NCBI GenBank assembly: GCA_964460465.1
Contig: CAYWSB010000008.1
Coordinates: 4,789 to 68,788 of the forward strand
Reading direction: 5' to 3'
DNA length: 64,000 nucleotides
Source: SLRI01 sp964460465
GTDB lineage: Bacteria > Pseudomonadota > Alphaproteobacteria > Geminicoccales > Geminicoccaceae
Shown here: one piece after another, positions 16,278 through 24,231 of the stretch
How the letters are laid out: every line of letters begins with the position of its first letter
How positions within the stretch are numbered: position 1 is the first letter of the stretch
Notes under the pieces: generated by a model
What the model was told of the DNA's origin: nothing
Seen by the model: the letters and a program-made list of their open reading frames with translations, nothing else
Databases searched by the model: none
Position numbers and translations under genes: made by a program

Positions 16278-17669
16278 TCACTTGGCTGGGGCCGCGGGCT
16301 CGACCCGGAGCTTCAGGCCGTCGCGCGCCTTGACGGCGACCGGGGTGCCGGGGGCGAGGTCGGCCGGTCCCTCCGCCCGCCAGAGCTCGCCCTCGAGGCG
16401 CACGAGGCCGGTGCCGCCCCGCCAGCTCTCGACCCGCCCATGCCCGTGGGAGATGGCCTCGGCCCCGGTCACCACGGGCCGCTCGCGGCCGCGCAGCACC
16501 ATGGTCAGCGTGAACAGGAAGACGAGGCTGAGCGAGGCGGCGAGGCCACCGATCACCCAGGGCGAGACGCCGAAGCCCGGGACGTCGGTGTCCATGAGCA
16601 GGATCGCACCGGCGGTGAAGGCGGCGACGCCGGTGATGCCGAGGATGCCGAAGCTGGGCACGAACGCCTCGGCGACCACGAGCACGATCCCGAGGAGCAG
16701 CAGGGCCATGCCGGCATAGCTCACCGGCAGCACCTGGAAGGCGTAGAGGCCGAGCAACAGGCAGATCGCCCCGATCAGCCCGGGACCCACGAGCCCCGGC
16801 GAGTAGAACTCGAAGATGATCCCGTAGACGCCGATCAGCATCAGGATGGCGGCGACGTTGGGGTTGGTGATGATGGCGAGCAGCCGGTAGCGCCAGTCGG
16901 GCTCGACCGTCTCGACGGCGGCCCCGGCCGTGGCAAGGACCACGGTGCGGCGCTCGAGCTCGACCTCGCGGCCGTCGATGGCCTCCAGGAGCTCGGTCAG
17001 GTTTCGGGCGACGAGGTCGATGACGCCGGCATCGAGCGCTTCCCGATAGGTCATGCTTTTCGCCTCGCGCACCGCACGTTCGGCGAAGTCCGGGTCGCGG
17101 CCGCGCATCTCGGCGAGCGAGCGGAGATAGGCGGCAGCGTCCTCGATCGCCTTCGTCTCCGAGGCGCTCCGCCGCGGCTCCACAGGCCCGCCCTGATCGC
17201 TGCCCTGCCGAGCGGCGGGCGGCTCGTCCGCCTCCTCCTCGGCCGGGCCGCTGGCGTCGGCCTGGGCGGCGGCCCCGCTGCCACCGATCGCCACGGGTGT
17301 CGCCGCGCCCAGGTTGGTGCCCGGCGCCATGGCGGCGATGTGCGAGGCGTAGAGGATATAGGTGCCGGCACTCGCCGCCCGGGCACCCGATGGGGCGACG
17401 TAGGTCACCACCGGCAGCGGCGATTCGATGATCGCCCGGATGATCGAGCGCATCGAGGTGTCGAGCCCGCCCGGCGTGTCCATGCGCAGCACCACGGCCT
17501 CGGCCCCGGCCGCGGCGGCCTGGTCGATCGAGCGGGCGATCAGGTCGCTGGTGGCCGGGCCGATCGGCCCCTCGACCGGGACGACGTGGACGAGCCCGGC
17601 CCGGGCCGCCGGCGCGGTGACGCCCGAGGCCAGCAGCAGCGCCACCAGGATGACGATAATCCTTGCCAT
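16278..17669 (-). CDS. nfeD: NfeD1b-type membrane-bound serine protease
   Basis: The protein has 463 residues. A signal peptide (about 1-24) leads into a ClpP-like protease domain with RMDTPGGLDTSMR, the candidate catalytic serine in RAASAGTYI and a lysine in the SETKAIEDAAAYLR region. Four to five membrane helices (LIGVYGIIFEFYSPGLVGPG onward) and a C-terminal OB-fold (GRVESWRGGTGLVRLEGELW) follow. A charged, Pro/Ala-rich insert of about 45 residues interrupts the protease part. It pairs with the SPFH gene 8 bp downstream, which is its likely substrate or partner. The ATG at 17669 is chosen because the signal peptide starts there. Confidence 0.93.
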   Translation of the reverse strand: MARIIVILVALLLASGVTAPAARAGLVHVVPVEGPIGPATSDLIARSIDQAAAAGAEAVVLRMDTPGGLDTSMRSIIRAIIESPLPVVTYVAPSGARAASAGTYILYASHIAAMAPGTNLGAATPVAIGGSGAAAQADASGPAEEEADEPPAARQGSDQGGPVEPRRSASETKAIEDAAAYLRSLAEMRGRDPDFAERAVREAKSMTYREALDAGVIDLVARNLTELLEAIDGREVELERRTVVLATAGAAVETVEPDWRYRLLAIITNPNVAAILMLIGVYGIIFEFYSPGLVGPGLIGAICLLLGLYAFQVLPVSYAGMALLLLGIVLVVAEAFVPSFGILGITGVAAFTAGAILLMDTDVPGFGVSPWVIGGLAASLSLVFLFTLTMVLRGRERPVVTGAEAISHGHGRVESWRGGTGLVRLEGELWRAEGPADLAPGTPVAVKARDGLKLRVEPAAPAK

Positions 17670-17821
17670 GGTCCGACAATCGGTCGTTGGACGGCCGGCG
17701 TCAAGGGAGTCCCTCAGGCGATCCACAGCCGCGGCCCGAAGCGTCGTTTCGCGCGATTGCCGGTGGCGACCCGGCCACCTATCCTTCGACAATAATCGAA
17801 ATTTAGCGGAAGCTCGCCCGG

Positions 17822-18934
17822 ATGTCCCTCTTCGAACGCTATCTCTCGGCCTGGGTGGCCCTGTGCATCGCGGCCGGGATCGCCCTCGGCAGCCTCGTCC
17901 CGGAGGCGTTCAGCGCAATGGCCGGGCTCGAATACGCCTCGGTCAACGTCGTCGTCGCGGTGCTCATCTGGGCCATGGTCTATCCCATGATGGTGGCGGT
18001 CGACTTCTCCGCCCTGGCCCGCGTGCACGAGCGGCCGAAGGGCCTGATCATCACGCTCGCCGTCAACTGGCTGATCAAGCCGTTCACGATGGCGGCCCTG
18101 GGTGTGCTGTTCTTCCACGGCCTGTTCGCCGATCTGATCGATCCCGCCGACGCCGGCCAGTACATTGCCGGGCTCATCCTTTTGGGCGCGGCGCCCTGCA
18201 CCGCCATGGTCTTCGTCTGGTCGCAACTGACGCGGGGCGATCCCAACTACACCCTCGTCCAGGTGTCGGTGAACGACGTCATCATGGTCTTCGCCTTCGC
18301 CCCCATCGTCGCCCTGCTGCTGGGCGTCACCGATCTCGAGGTGCCCTGGGAAACGCTGCTGCTCTCGGTCGTCCTCTACGTCGTGATCCCGCTCGCCGCC
18401 GGTGCGTGGACCCGCATGCGGCTGTTGCGCCGGGCCGCTCCGGGTGCTGCGGGCGAGGCGGCGGTCTCCCGCTTCACCGCCCGCCTCAAGCCCTTCTCGA
18501 TGCTCGGCCTGCTCGCTACCGTCGTCCTTCTCTTCGGCTTTCAGGGCCACGTCATCCTGGCCCAGCCGCTTCTCATCCTGCTGATCGCCGTCCCGCTGCT
18601 GATCCAGTCCTACGGCATCTTCGCCATCGCCTATGCCGCGGCCTGGGCCTGGCGGGTGCCGCACCCGGTGGCCGCACCCTGCGCCCTGATCGGCACCTCG
18701 AACTTCTTCGAGCTGGCCGTCGCCGTGGCGATCGGCCTCTTCGGGCTGAATTCCGGCGCCGCCCTGGTGACGGTCGTGGGCGTGCTGGTCGAGGTCCCGG
18801 TCATGCTGTCGCTCGTCGCCTTCGCCAACCGCACCCGAGCCTGGTTCCCGGCCGAGGAGACGCCGCTCGCGGTGGCGCCGACGCCGGCGCCGGCACCGGC
18901 ACCGCTCGCGCCGCTCAGGCGAAGAAGGTCCTGA
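17822..18934 (+). CDS. ACR3-family arsenite efflux permease
   Basis: The protein has 370 residues with about ten membrane helices. Family landmarks are WAMVYPMMVAVDF, NWLIKPFTMA, the cysteine-bearing LLGAAPCTAMVFVWS, SVNDVIMVFAFAP and LIGTSNFFELAVAVA. It would extrude arsenite using the proton gradient. No arsR, arsC or arsH lies nearby, which is unusual for this family, so regulation is not evident. The last 25 or so residues are Ala/Pro-rich and the 3' end overlaps the convergent hydrolase gene by 20 bp. It diverges from nfeD across a 152-bp gap. Confidence 0.9.
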   Translation: MSLFERYLSAWVALCIAAGIALGSLVPEAFSAMAGLEYASVNVVVAVLIWAMVYPMMVAVDFSALARVHERPKGLIITLAVNWLIKPFTMAALGVLFFHGLFADLIDPADAGQYIAGLILLGAAPCTAMVFVWSQLTRGDPNYTLVQVSVNDVIMVFAFAPIVALLLGVTDLEVPWETLLLSVVLYVVIPLAAGAWTRMRLLRRAAPGAAGEAAVSRFTARLKPFSMLGLLATVVLLFGFQGHVILAQPLLILLIAVPLLIQSYGIFAIAYAAAWAWRVPHPVAAPCALIGTSNFFELAVAVAIGLFGLNSGAALVTVVGVLVEVPVMLSLVAFANRTRAWFPAEETPLAVAPTPAPAPAPLAPLRRRRS

Positions 18935-19796
18935 GCGCCGCCGTCGTCGCCTCCGGTGCCTCCTCGGGCAGATAGTGGCCGCAGTCGAGCGCCTCGCCGC
19001 TGACGGGGCCTGCAGCCTTCTCCCGCCAGGTCGCCAGCACGTCGAAATGCTGCTCCATCAGCCCCTTCCTGCCCCAGAGCACGAGCAGCGGGCAGGCGAT
19101 CCGGGCCGTCTCGTCCGCCTCGTCGTGCTCGAGGTCGATGGTGGCCGCGGCGCGGTAGTCCTCGCAGGTGCTGTGGATCGTGGCCGCGTCGAAGCAGCGC
19201 TCGTACTCGGCCATCGCCTCGGGGTGGGCGAAGCCCGCCGACTTGCCGCCGGACCAGGAGCCGAGCTTGGCGTGGAGGTAGTAGGTCGGGTCGGCGCCGA
19301 TCAGCCGCTCGGGCAAGTCGTGGGGCCGGGTCAGGAAGAACCAGTGGTAGTAGCCTTCGGCGATCGCCTTGTTGGTCGCGGCGAAGAGCGTGCGGGTCGG
19401 CACGATGTCGAGCACCGCGGCCTTCGTCACCGCCGCGGGATGGTCCAGGCACAGCCGGTGGGTCACCCGCCCGCCGCGGTCATGGCCGGCAACCATGAAG
19501 CGGTCGAAGCCGAGCTTGGCCATCACCGCGACCATGTCGGCCGCCATCGCCCGCTTGCTCATCTGGCCGTGGTCTTGGGTGGCCGCGGGCTTCGAGCTGT
19601 CGCCGTAGCCGCGCAGGTCGGCGCAGACGACGGTGAAGCGCTCGGCCAGGGCAGGCGCCACCGCGTGCCACATCGCATGGGTCTGCGGGTAGCCGTGCAG
19701 GAGCAGCAGCGGCGGCCCCTCGCCTCTCGTCCGGAGGAAGATCTCGGCGTCTTTGGTCGCGATGCGGTGGCTGGCGAAGCCGGCGAAGAGGGCCAT
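18915..19796 (-). CDS. Alpha/beta hydrolase, fluoroacetate/haloacetate dehalogenase-like
   Basis: The protein has 293 residues. The elbow reads GHDRGGRVTHRL, with Asp as nucleophile and the two arginines that hold the carboxylate in fluoroacetate dehalogenases. GYYHWFFL matches the His-Trp halide pocket, and CGHYLPEEAP carries the catalytic His. In characterised relatives this set hydrolyses haloacetates to glycolate. The ATG at 19796 has GGAGG 8 nt upstream. The gene ends the minus-strand sugar cluster, 17 bp after the dehydratase gene, so a natural substrate linked to that pathway is also possible. The motif match is clear; the substrate is inferred. Confidence 0.8.
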   Translation of the reverse strand: MALFAGFASHRIATKDAEIFLRTRGEGPPLLLLHGYPQTHAMWHAVAPALAERFTVVCADLRGYGDSSKPAATQDHGQMSKRAMAADMVAVMAKLGFDRFMVAGHDRGGRVTHRLCLDHPAAVTKAAVLDIVPTRTLFAATNKAIAEGYYHWFFLTRPHDLPERLIGADPTYYLHAKLGSWSGGKSAGFAHPEAMAEYERCFDAATIHSTCEDYRAAATIDLEHDEADETARIACPLLVLWGRKGLMEQHFDVLATWREKAAGPVSGEALDCGHYLPEEAPEATTAALRTFFA

Positions 19797-19813
19797 GGCT
19801 GCGGCCTCCGTGG

Positions 19814-21067
19814 TCAGGTGAGATCGGGCACGCGGTCGTCGTCCGGATCGGCCCACCGGGTGTTCGGCACGAGCGCGTACCAGTCGGGGCGGAGCGGATC
19901 GCGGTCATAGGGGTAGCCGCCGCGCTTGCGGTAGAGCTCGGCATAGCGCGCGACGCGCTCGGGATCGAGGCTGACGCCGAGGCCGGGGCCGTCCGGCACG
20001 GCGATCGCCCCGTTGGCATAGGTCATCTTGCCGCCCTGTATCACGTCGTCGGTGAGGTGATGATAATGCGCGTCGCCCGCGAAGGTGAGGTTGGGCAGGA
20101 CGGCGCCCAGGTGCAGCATGGTGGCGAGCTGGATGCCGAGCTCGCCCGAGCTGTGCACGGCGATGCCGGTCTGCATGGTCTCGCAGACCCCGGCGGCCTT
20201 GATGCAGGGCCGGATGCCGCCCCAGAAGGTGGTATCCAGCAGGATCACGTCGATCGCCGGGTCGCGCAGGTTGGCCGCCAGCTGCTCGAAATTGACGACG
20301 ACGGTGTTGGTCGCGGTCGGGATGCGCACCGCCTGCCGCACCTGGCGCATGCCGTTGAGGCCCCAGACCGGGTCCTCGTAGTAGTCGTTGTTCAGATCCT
20401 CGATGGCGCGGCCGAAGCGGATGGCTTCCTCGAGCGGCAGCGCGGCGTTGGGGTCGTAGCGGAAGCTGTCGCCGGGCAAGGCCTCGGCCAGGGCCCGGTA
20501 GCAGGCGAGCTCGTAGGCTGGCGGGAACACGCCGCCCTTGAGCTTGTGGCTGGTGAAGCCGTGTGCCGCCTTCAAGGCCCTGGCATGCGCCACGAGCTGG
20601 TCGGCCGTTCGCACCTCCCCTGCCCGCGCCGCGTCCGTCGGGTGGCGGAAGAAGAGGTAGGAGGCGAAGGGCACATGGTCCCTGAGCTTGCCGCCCAGCA
20701 GGTTCGAGACCGGCTGGTCGAGCGCCTTGCCGATGATGTCGAGGCAGGCGAACTCGAGGGCGGCGAGCTGCTGGGTGCGGTTGTTGTAGAGGCTGGCGGT
20801 CGGGTTGGCGATCGCGAAGCGGAGTGCTTCGAGCCGGAACACGTCGTGGCCGACGAGGTAGCGCTCGAGCCCCTTGAAGGCGGCCTCGGCACTCTCGCCG
20901 CCGCCGCCCATCTCGCCGAGGCCGGTGATCCCGGCATCGGTGTCGACCTCGACGATGGTCCGCACGAAGCGGCCCCAGTGGCAGCCGTTGGCGTGGCGCA
21001 AGGGGGCCTCGAGCGGCACCGTCACGGTGGTCGGGCGGATGGCGGTGATGCGGATCGGCTTGGCCAT
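19814..21067 (-). CDS. Enolase-superfamily sugar-acid dehydratase, glucarate-dehydratase-like
   Basis: The protein has 417 residues. All catalytic elements of the glucarate dehydratase subgroup are visible: the KxK base motif in SHKLKGG, metal ligands in RYDPNAALPLEEAI, YYEDPVWG and PTATNTVVVNFEQL, and the His base in AVHSSGELGIQLA. It should dehydrate a sugar acid to a 2-keto-3-deoxy acid in the cytosol. Upstream lie an aldose epimerase (3 bp gap) and, further away, a sugar dehydrogenase and a lactonase, which together form an oxidative non-phosphorylating route. The exact sugar acid cannot be read from sequence. Confidence 0.85.
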   Translation of the reverse strand: MAKPIRITAIRPTTVTVPLEAPLRHANGCHWGRFVRTIVEVDTDAGITGLGEMGGGGESAEAAFKGLERYLVGHDVFRLEALRFAIANPTASLYNNRTQQLAALEFACLDIIGKALDQPVSNLLGGKLRDHVPFASYLFFRHPTDAARAGEVRTADQLVAHARALKAAHGFTSHKLKGGVFPPAYELACYRALAEALPGDSFRYDPNAALPLEEAIRFGRAIEDLNNDYYEDPVWGLNGMRQVRQAVRIPTATNTVVVNFEQLAANLRDPAIDVILLDTTFWGGIRPCIKAAGVCETMQTGIAVHSSGELGIQLATMLHLGAVLPNLTFAGDAHYHHLTDDVIQGGKMTYANGAIAVPDGPGLGVSLDPERVARYAELYRKRGGYPYDRDPLRPDWYALVPNTRWADPDDDRVPDLT

Positions 21068-21070
21068 GGC

Positions 21071-21949
21071 TCAACTCTCGCTCACGGTGAAGCGGCACGA
21101 AATCTCGAAGCCCTCGCCCCGGTGCAAGAGGCGAAGACCCGGCCGGCCCGGCAGGCGGTGGGCGTCGACCGGGTGGCTCACGGGCTCCAGGCAGAAAAAG
21201 TCGCAATCGGCGCCCGGCGAGAACAGGATCAGCGTGTCGAGCACTTGCGAAGCCTCGATGGTGAGGATCGTGCCGGTCTCGGGCCAGGACACGCGGGCCT
21301 GGCCGTTCCAGCTGGTGAAGGCGTTGTTGACCCAGCCTTCGGGCAGCATGCGGGGGGTGCGGAAATCCCAGTCCGGCCGGGTCTCGACCGGCACCTCGCG
21401 GTCAGGCAGGTGGTCGGCCGTCTCGAGCCAGACCCGCGCCGCCGGCGCCTCCAGCGTGGTGCCAGGGCTGCGCGGCAGCCAGGGATGCAGGCCGAGGCCG
21501 TAGGGCACGGGCACGGCACCGCGATGCTCGACCTCGAGCCGGATCGTGAGGCTCGGCCCGGCGAGCGCGTAGCCGAGCCGGGCGGCGTAGTCGAACGGGG
21601 CGAGGCTGCGGCTCTCGAGGCCGAGGGCGAGCCGGGTCGGGGCCTGCTCGACCACCTGCCAGGGCAGCTCCCAGCCGTCGCCGTGGAGCGGATAGGGGTC
21701 CGGCGGCCGGTTGGCGGGCAAGGGCCAGAACCGGCCGCCGGCCTCGATCCCGCCGCCACCCAGACGATTGGAGAAGGGGACCAGCGGATAGCAGCCGAGC
21801 GCATTGGGCTCCGCCGCGCGGCCGTCCCAGGGGCGGAACAGCGGGACCGGACCGGATTGGCCGAGCCGGTCGAAGCGGGCCACACCGCCGCCGATCCCGG
21901 GCAGGACGGTGAGGGCGAGGAGGTCGTTGCGGAGTGCGATGGGCGTCAT
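21071..21949 (-). CDS. Aldose 1-epimerase (GalM-type) family protein
   Basis: The protein has 292 residues with a galactose-mutarotase beta-sandwich pattern: NALGCYPLVPFSNRLGGGG, YPLHGDGWELPWQV (catalytic His), YGLGLHPWLPR (second His) and CLEPVSHPVDA (Glu). It would interconvert anomers of an imported sugar before oxidation. The ATG at 21949 (MTPIALRNDLL) is chosen; the frame stays open upstream but those codons fall in the divergent vapB promoter. It sits 3 bp before the dehydratase gene, so the two are probably co-translated. Confidence 0.87.
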   Translation of the reverse strand: MTPIALRNDLLALTVLPGIGGGVARFDRLGQSGPVPLFRPWDGRAAEPNALGCYPLVPFSNRLGGGGIEAGGRFWPLPANRPPDPYPLHGDGWELPWQVVEQAPTRLALGLESRSLAPFDYAARLGYALAGPSLTIRLEVEHRGAVPVPYGLGLHPWLPRSPGTTLEAPAARVWLETADHLPDREVPVETRPDWDFRTPRMLPEGWVNNAFTSWNGQARVSWPETGTILTIEASQVLDTLILFSPGADCDFFCLEPVSHPVDAHRLPGRPGLRLLHRGEGFEISCRFTVSES

Positions 21950-21978
21950 GCCGTGGGCCTTCGCTTGCCGGGCTCCGG

Positions 21979-22013
21979 CCGCTGGTATATCCTTTTGGCC
22001 GCTGGACATATCC
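21979..22013. promoter_or_regulatory. Tandem direct repeats ahead of vapB, candidate autoregulatory operator
   Basis: CCGCTGGTATATCC (21979-21992) recurs as CCGCTGGACATATCC (21999-22013), spaced about 20 bp, roughly two helical turns apart. The second copy ends 10 bp before the vapB ATG. VapB-type antitoxins typically bind such repeated sites with the toxin to repress their own operon. The repeat also lies just upstream of the divergent epimerase gene. Confidence 0.5.
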
Positions 22014-22023
22014 GGAACCGTCG

Positions 22024-22272
22024 ATGCCGCTCTACATCAAGGACGACCAGGTGGCCAAGCTGGCCCGAGACCTCGCCAGGCGCAAGCACTGCACGGTGAC
22101 GGATGTCGTCCGCCAGGCGCTCGAGCGCGAGGCGAAGTCGCTGGAAGCCGATGAAGACGCCTTCTGGCGTGAGCTTCGGGAGATGCAGGCCGTGGTGCGC
22201 GAGGAATGGCGAGGGCCGCGCACGTCCAACCACGACTTTCTCTATGACGAGAAAGGCGACCCGATCCTTTGA
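22024..22272 (+). CDS. vapB: VapB-like antitoxin
   Basis: The protein has 82 residues. The N-terminal half (MPLYIKDDQVAKLARDLARR, then CTVTDVVRQALERE) looks like the ribbon-helix-helix DNA-binding region of Rv0623-type antitoxins. The acidic and aromatic tail (RGPRTSNHDFLYDEKGDPIL) would wrap the toxin. The stop overlaps the toxin start as TTGA, so toxin synthesis depends on antitoxin translation. Tandem repeats just upstream are the probable operator. The pair lies on the strand opposite to the sugar-catabolic genes on both sides. Confidence 0.88.
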   Translation: MPLYIKDDQVAKLARDLARRKHCTVTDVVRQALEREAKSLEADEDAFWRELREMQAVVREEWRGPRTSNHDFLYDEKGDPIL

Positions 22273-22679
22273 CGATCGTCATCGACACCTCAGCGGTCAT
22301 GGCGATCTTCAATCAGGAGGCGGAGGAGATGGCGTTTGCCCGACTTGTCAGGGCGGCATCGGGTGACGCCTTCATCTCGGCGGGCAGCGTGATCGAGACC
22401 TGTCGTGTGATGCTCGTGCGCGCCGGGCCGCAGGCCGCCGACCAGGTGGATCGGTTCATCGTTCATTTCGGTGTGCAGATCGCCCCCGTCGACGCGGCGC
22501 AGGCGGCGCTGGCACGGATCGGGATGGAGCGGTTCGGCAAGGGGCGCGGCGCCGCGCCGGCGGTGCTGAACTTCGGCGATCTCTTCGCCTACGCCCTCGC
22601 CCGGGCCCTCGACGCGCCGCTGCTCTTCAAGGGTGACGATTTTCGGGCGACCGACGTCGTGCCGGCCTGGACGCCCTGA
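22269..22679 (+). CDS. vapC: VapC-like PIN-domain ribonuclease toxin
   Basis: The protein has 136 residues. PIN acidic residues are visible: IDTSAVMAI (first Asp), SVIETCRVM (Glu), and NFGDLFAYALARALDAPLLFKGDDF (second and third Asp), so the active site looks intact. It would cleave RNA, usually tRNA in this family, when freed from VapB. I use the TTG at 22269, which overlaps the vapB stop; no better start precedes the conserved IVIDTS strand. The gene ends 8 bp before the end of the convergent GntR gene. Confidence 0.9.
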   Translation: MTIVIDTSAVMAIFNQEAEEMAFARLVRAASGDAFISAGSVIETCRVMLVRAGPQAADQVDRFIVHFGVQIAPVDAAQAALARIGMERFGKGRGAAPAVLNFGDLFAYALARALDAPLLFKGDDFRATDVVPAWTP

Positions 22680-22687
22680 CCGCCGCC

Positions 22688-23440
22688 TCAATGCCCGCCC
22701 CCGCTCGTCGCGGTCCGGAGCTCGAGGGCGGCGGCCTCGATGATCGCCAGCATGGCGGCCTCGGCACGGCCCGCGTCGCGCGCCCGGATCGCCACCAGAA
22801 CCGGCTCGTGCAGGGCGAGCCCCGCCGCGGCCGGGATGAGCGAGCGCCGCTGGAGGCGAAAGCTCACCTCCAGGATGACCTCGACGATCGCCCCCAGCCG
22901 GTCGATGAAGGGATTGCCCGATGCCCTGAAGAGGGCGCGGTGGAAGGCGAGATCGGCGCGGTAGTAGGCCACGAGATCATCGAGCCCGGCGCGCATGCCG
23001 GCGAAGGCCGCCTCGATCGCCCGGAGCTGGGCCCGGGTGCGGCGCTCGGCGGCGAGCCGCGCCGCGGCGGGCTCGATCATCTGCCGCAGCTCGACCATCT
23101 GGGCCACCAGCTCGGCCGACGGGCCCGAGGCCGCGTACCAGGCGAGCACGTCGGGATCGAGCATGTTCCAGTCGTCCTGGACCCGGACCCGCATGCCCCT
23201 CTTGGGCCGCGACTCGACCAGGCCCTTGGCCGCCAGCACCTTGATCGCCTCGCGAACCGCGGTGCGCGAGGCCTGGAACTCGTCCATCAGCTCCACCTCG
23301 CGCGGCAGGGCGGTGCCCGGCGCCAAGGCGTCGCCGACGATGCGCTGGCCGATCAGCTCCACCAGCCGACCGTGCACGCCGCGGGTCGGGTAGGTCCGGC
23401 TGCGGTCGTCGCTGGCATGGGCACTCGCGGGATCGACCAT
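22688..23440 (-). CDS. GntR-family regulator, FadR/FCD subfamily
   Basis: The protein has 250 residues. A winged helix (about 20-90: GRLVELIGQRIVGDALAPGT, then EFQASRTAVREAIKVLAAKG) is followed by an all-helical FCD ligand domain with metal-site residues (YRADLAFHRALFRASGN; ALHEPVLVAIRARD). It would sense a sugar or sugar-acid metabolite and repress the neighbouring transporter and catabolic genes. It lies 10 bp downstream of the SDR gene, at the end of the importer operon. The ATG at 23440 is the first good start. Confidence 0.88.
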   Translation of the reverse strand: MVDPASAHASDDRSRTYPTRGVHGRLVELIGQRIVGDALAPGTALPREVELMDEFQASRTAVREAIKVLAAKGLVESRPKRGMRVRVQDDWNMLDPDVLAWYAASGPSAELVAQMVELRQMIEPAAARLAAERRTRAQLRAIEAAFAGMRAGLDDLVAYYRADLAFHRALFRASGNPFIDRLGAIVEVILEVSFRLQRRSLIPAAAGLALHEPVLVAIRARDAGRAEAAMLAIIEAAALELRTATSGGGH

Positions 23441-23450
23441 GCCGGCGGCT

Positions 23451-24209
23451 TCAGGTCATCCACCAGCCGCCGTCGACGACGAGATTCTGGCCGGTGATGA
23501 AGCGCGCCCGGTCGGACACGAGGAACAGGATCGCCTCGGCGATGTCCTCGGGCGAGCCGCGGTATTTCAGCGCCTGGTGGTCGAGCAGGAACTTCTCGTA
23601 AGTCTCGAGCTGGTCGGCCCAGACCTGCTTCTCGAGCGCGGTCGGGATGGCCCCCGGGCTCACCGCGTTGACGCGGATGTTGAACCTGCCGAGCTCGCGG
23701 GCGAGCGAGCGGGTGAAGGCGAGGAGCGTGCCCTTGGACGAGACGTAGGCGGTGAAGTCGGTCCAGCCGCCGTTCAGCGTCACCGAGCAGATCTGCACGA
23801 CCTGGCCCCAGCCCTTCCGCTTCATCGACGGCACGACGGCCTGCGCCAGCGCCACGGCGGCGGTCGCGTTGACGTCCTGGGTCTTGTGCCACTCGGCGAG
23901 GTCGTAGCCGTCGATCGGCTTCATCGGGTTGATGGCGGCGTTGTTGACCAGGATGTCGATGCCGCCGACCTCGGCGTCGAGCTCCAGCGCCAGGGCCTTG
24001 GCGGCGGCCGGGTCGGCGAGGTCGCAGGGGACGAAGCGCAGCCGGCCGGCGCCCGAGGGCACCTCGGCGGCGAGCCGGTCGACCACCTCGCCGCCCTTGA
24101 TGTCGAGCATCAGGACGTCGCAGCCGGCTTTCGCCAAGGCCAGGCTCTCGGCCACGCCGAGGCCGCCGGTCGCACCGGTGACGAGGGCGGTCCTGCCCTT
24201 GTGCTCCAT
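23451..24209 (-). CDS. Short-chain dehydrogenase/reductase, probable sugar dehydrogenase
   Basis: The protein has 252 residues, a classical SDR: cofactor motif VTGATGGLGVA (10-20), NNAA (about 87-90), a serine in ICSVTLNGGW and the YVSSK catalytic Tyr/Lys. It ends with GQNLVVDGGWWMT. The position between a sugar ABC importer and a GntR regulator, with a lactonase and a dehydratase nearby, suggests NAD(P)-dependent oxidation of an aldose to its lactone. Other SDR roles, such as a sugar-alcohol oxidoreductase, cannot be excluded. Confidence 0.87.
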   Translation of the reverse strand: MEHKGRTALVTGATGGLGVAESLALAKAGCDVLMLDIKGGEVVDRLAAEVPSGAGRLRFVPCDLADPAAAKALALELDAEVGGIDILVNNAAINPMKPIDGYDLAEWHKTQDVNATAAVALAQAVVPSMKRKGWGQVVQICSVTLNGGWTDFTAYVSSKGTLLAFTRSLARELGRFNIRVNAVSPGAIPTALEKQVWADQLETYEKFLLDHQALKYRGSPEDIAEAILFLVSDRARFITGQNLVVDGGWWMT

Positions 24210-24231
24210 GGTTTTTCCTCTCCTGCGCTTG

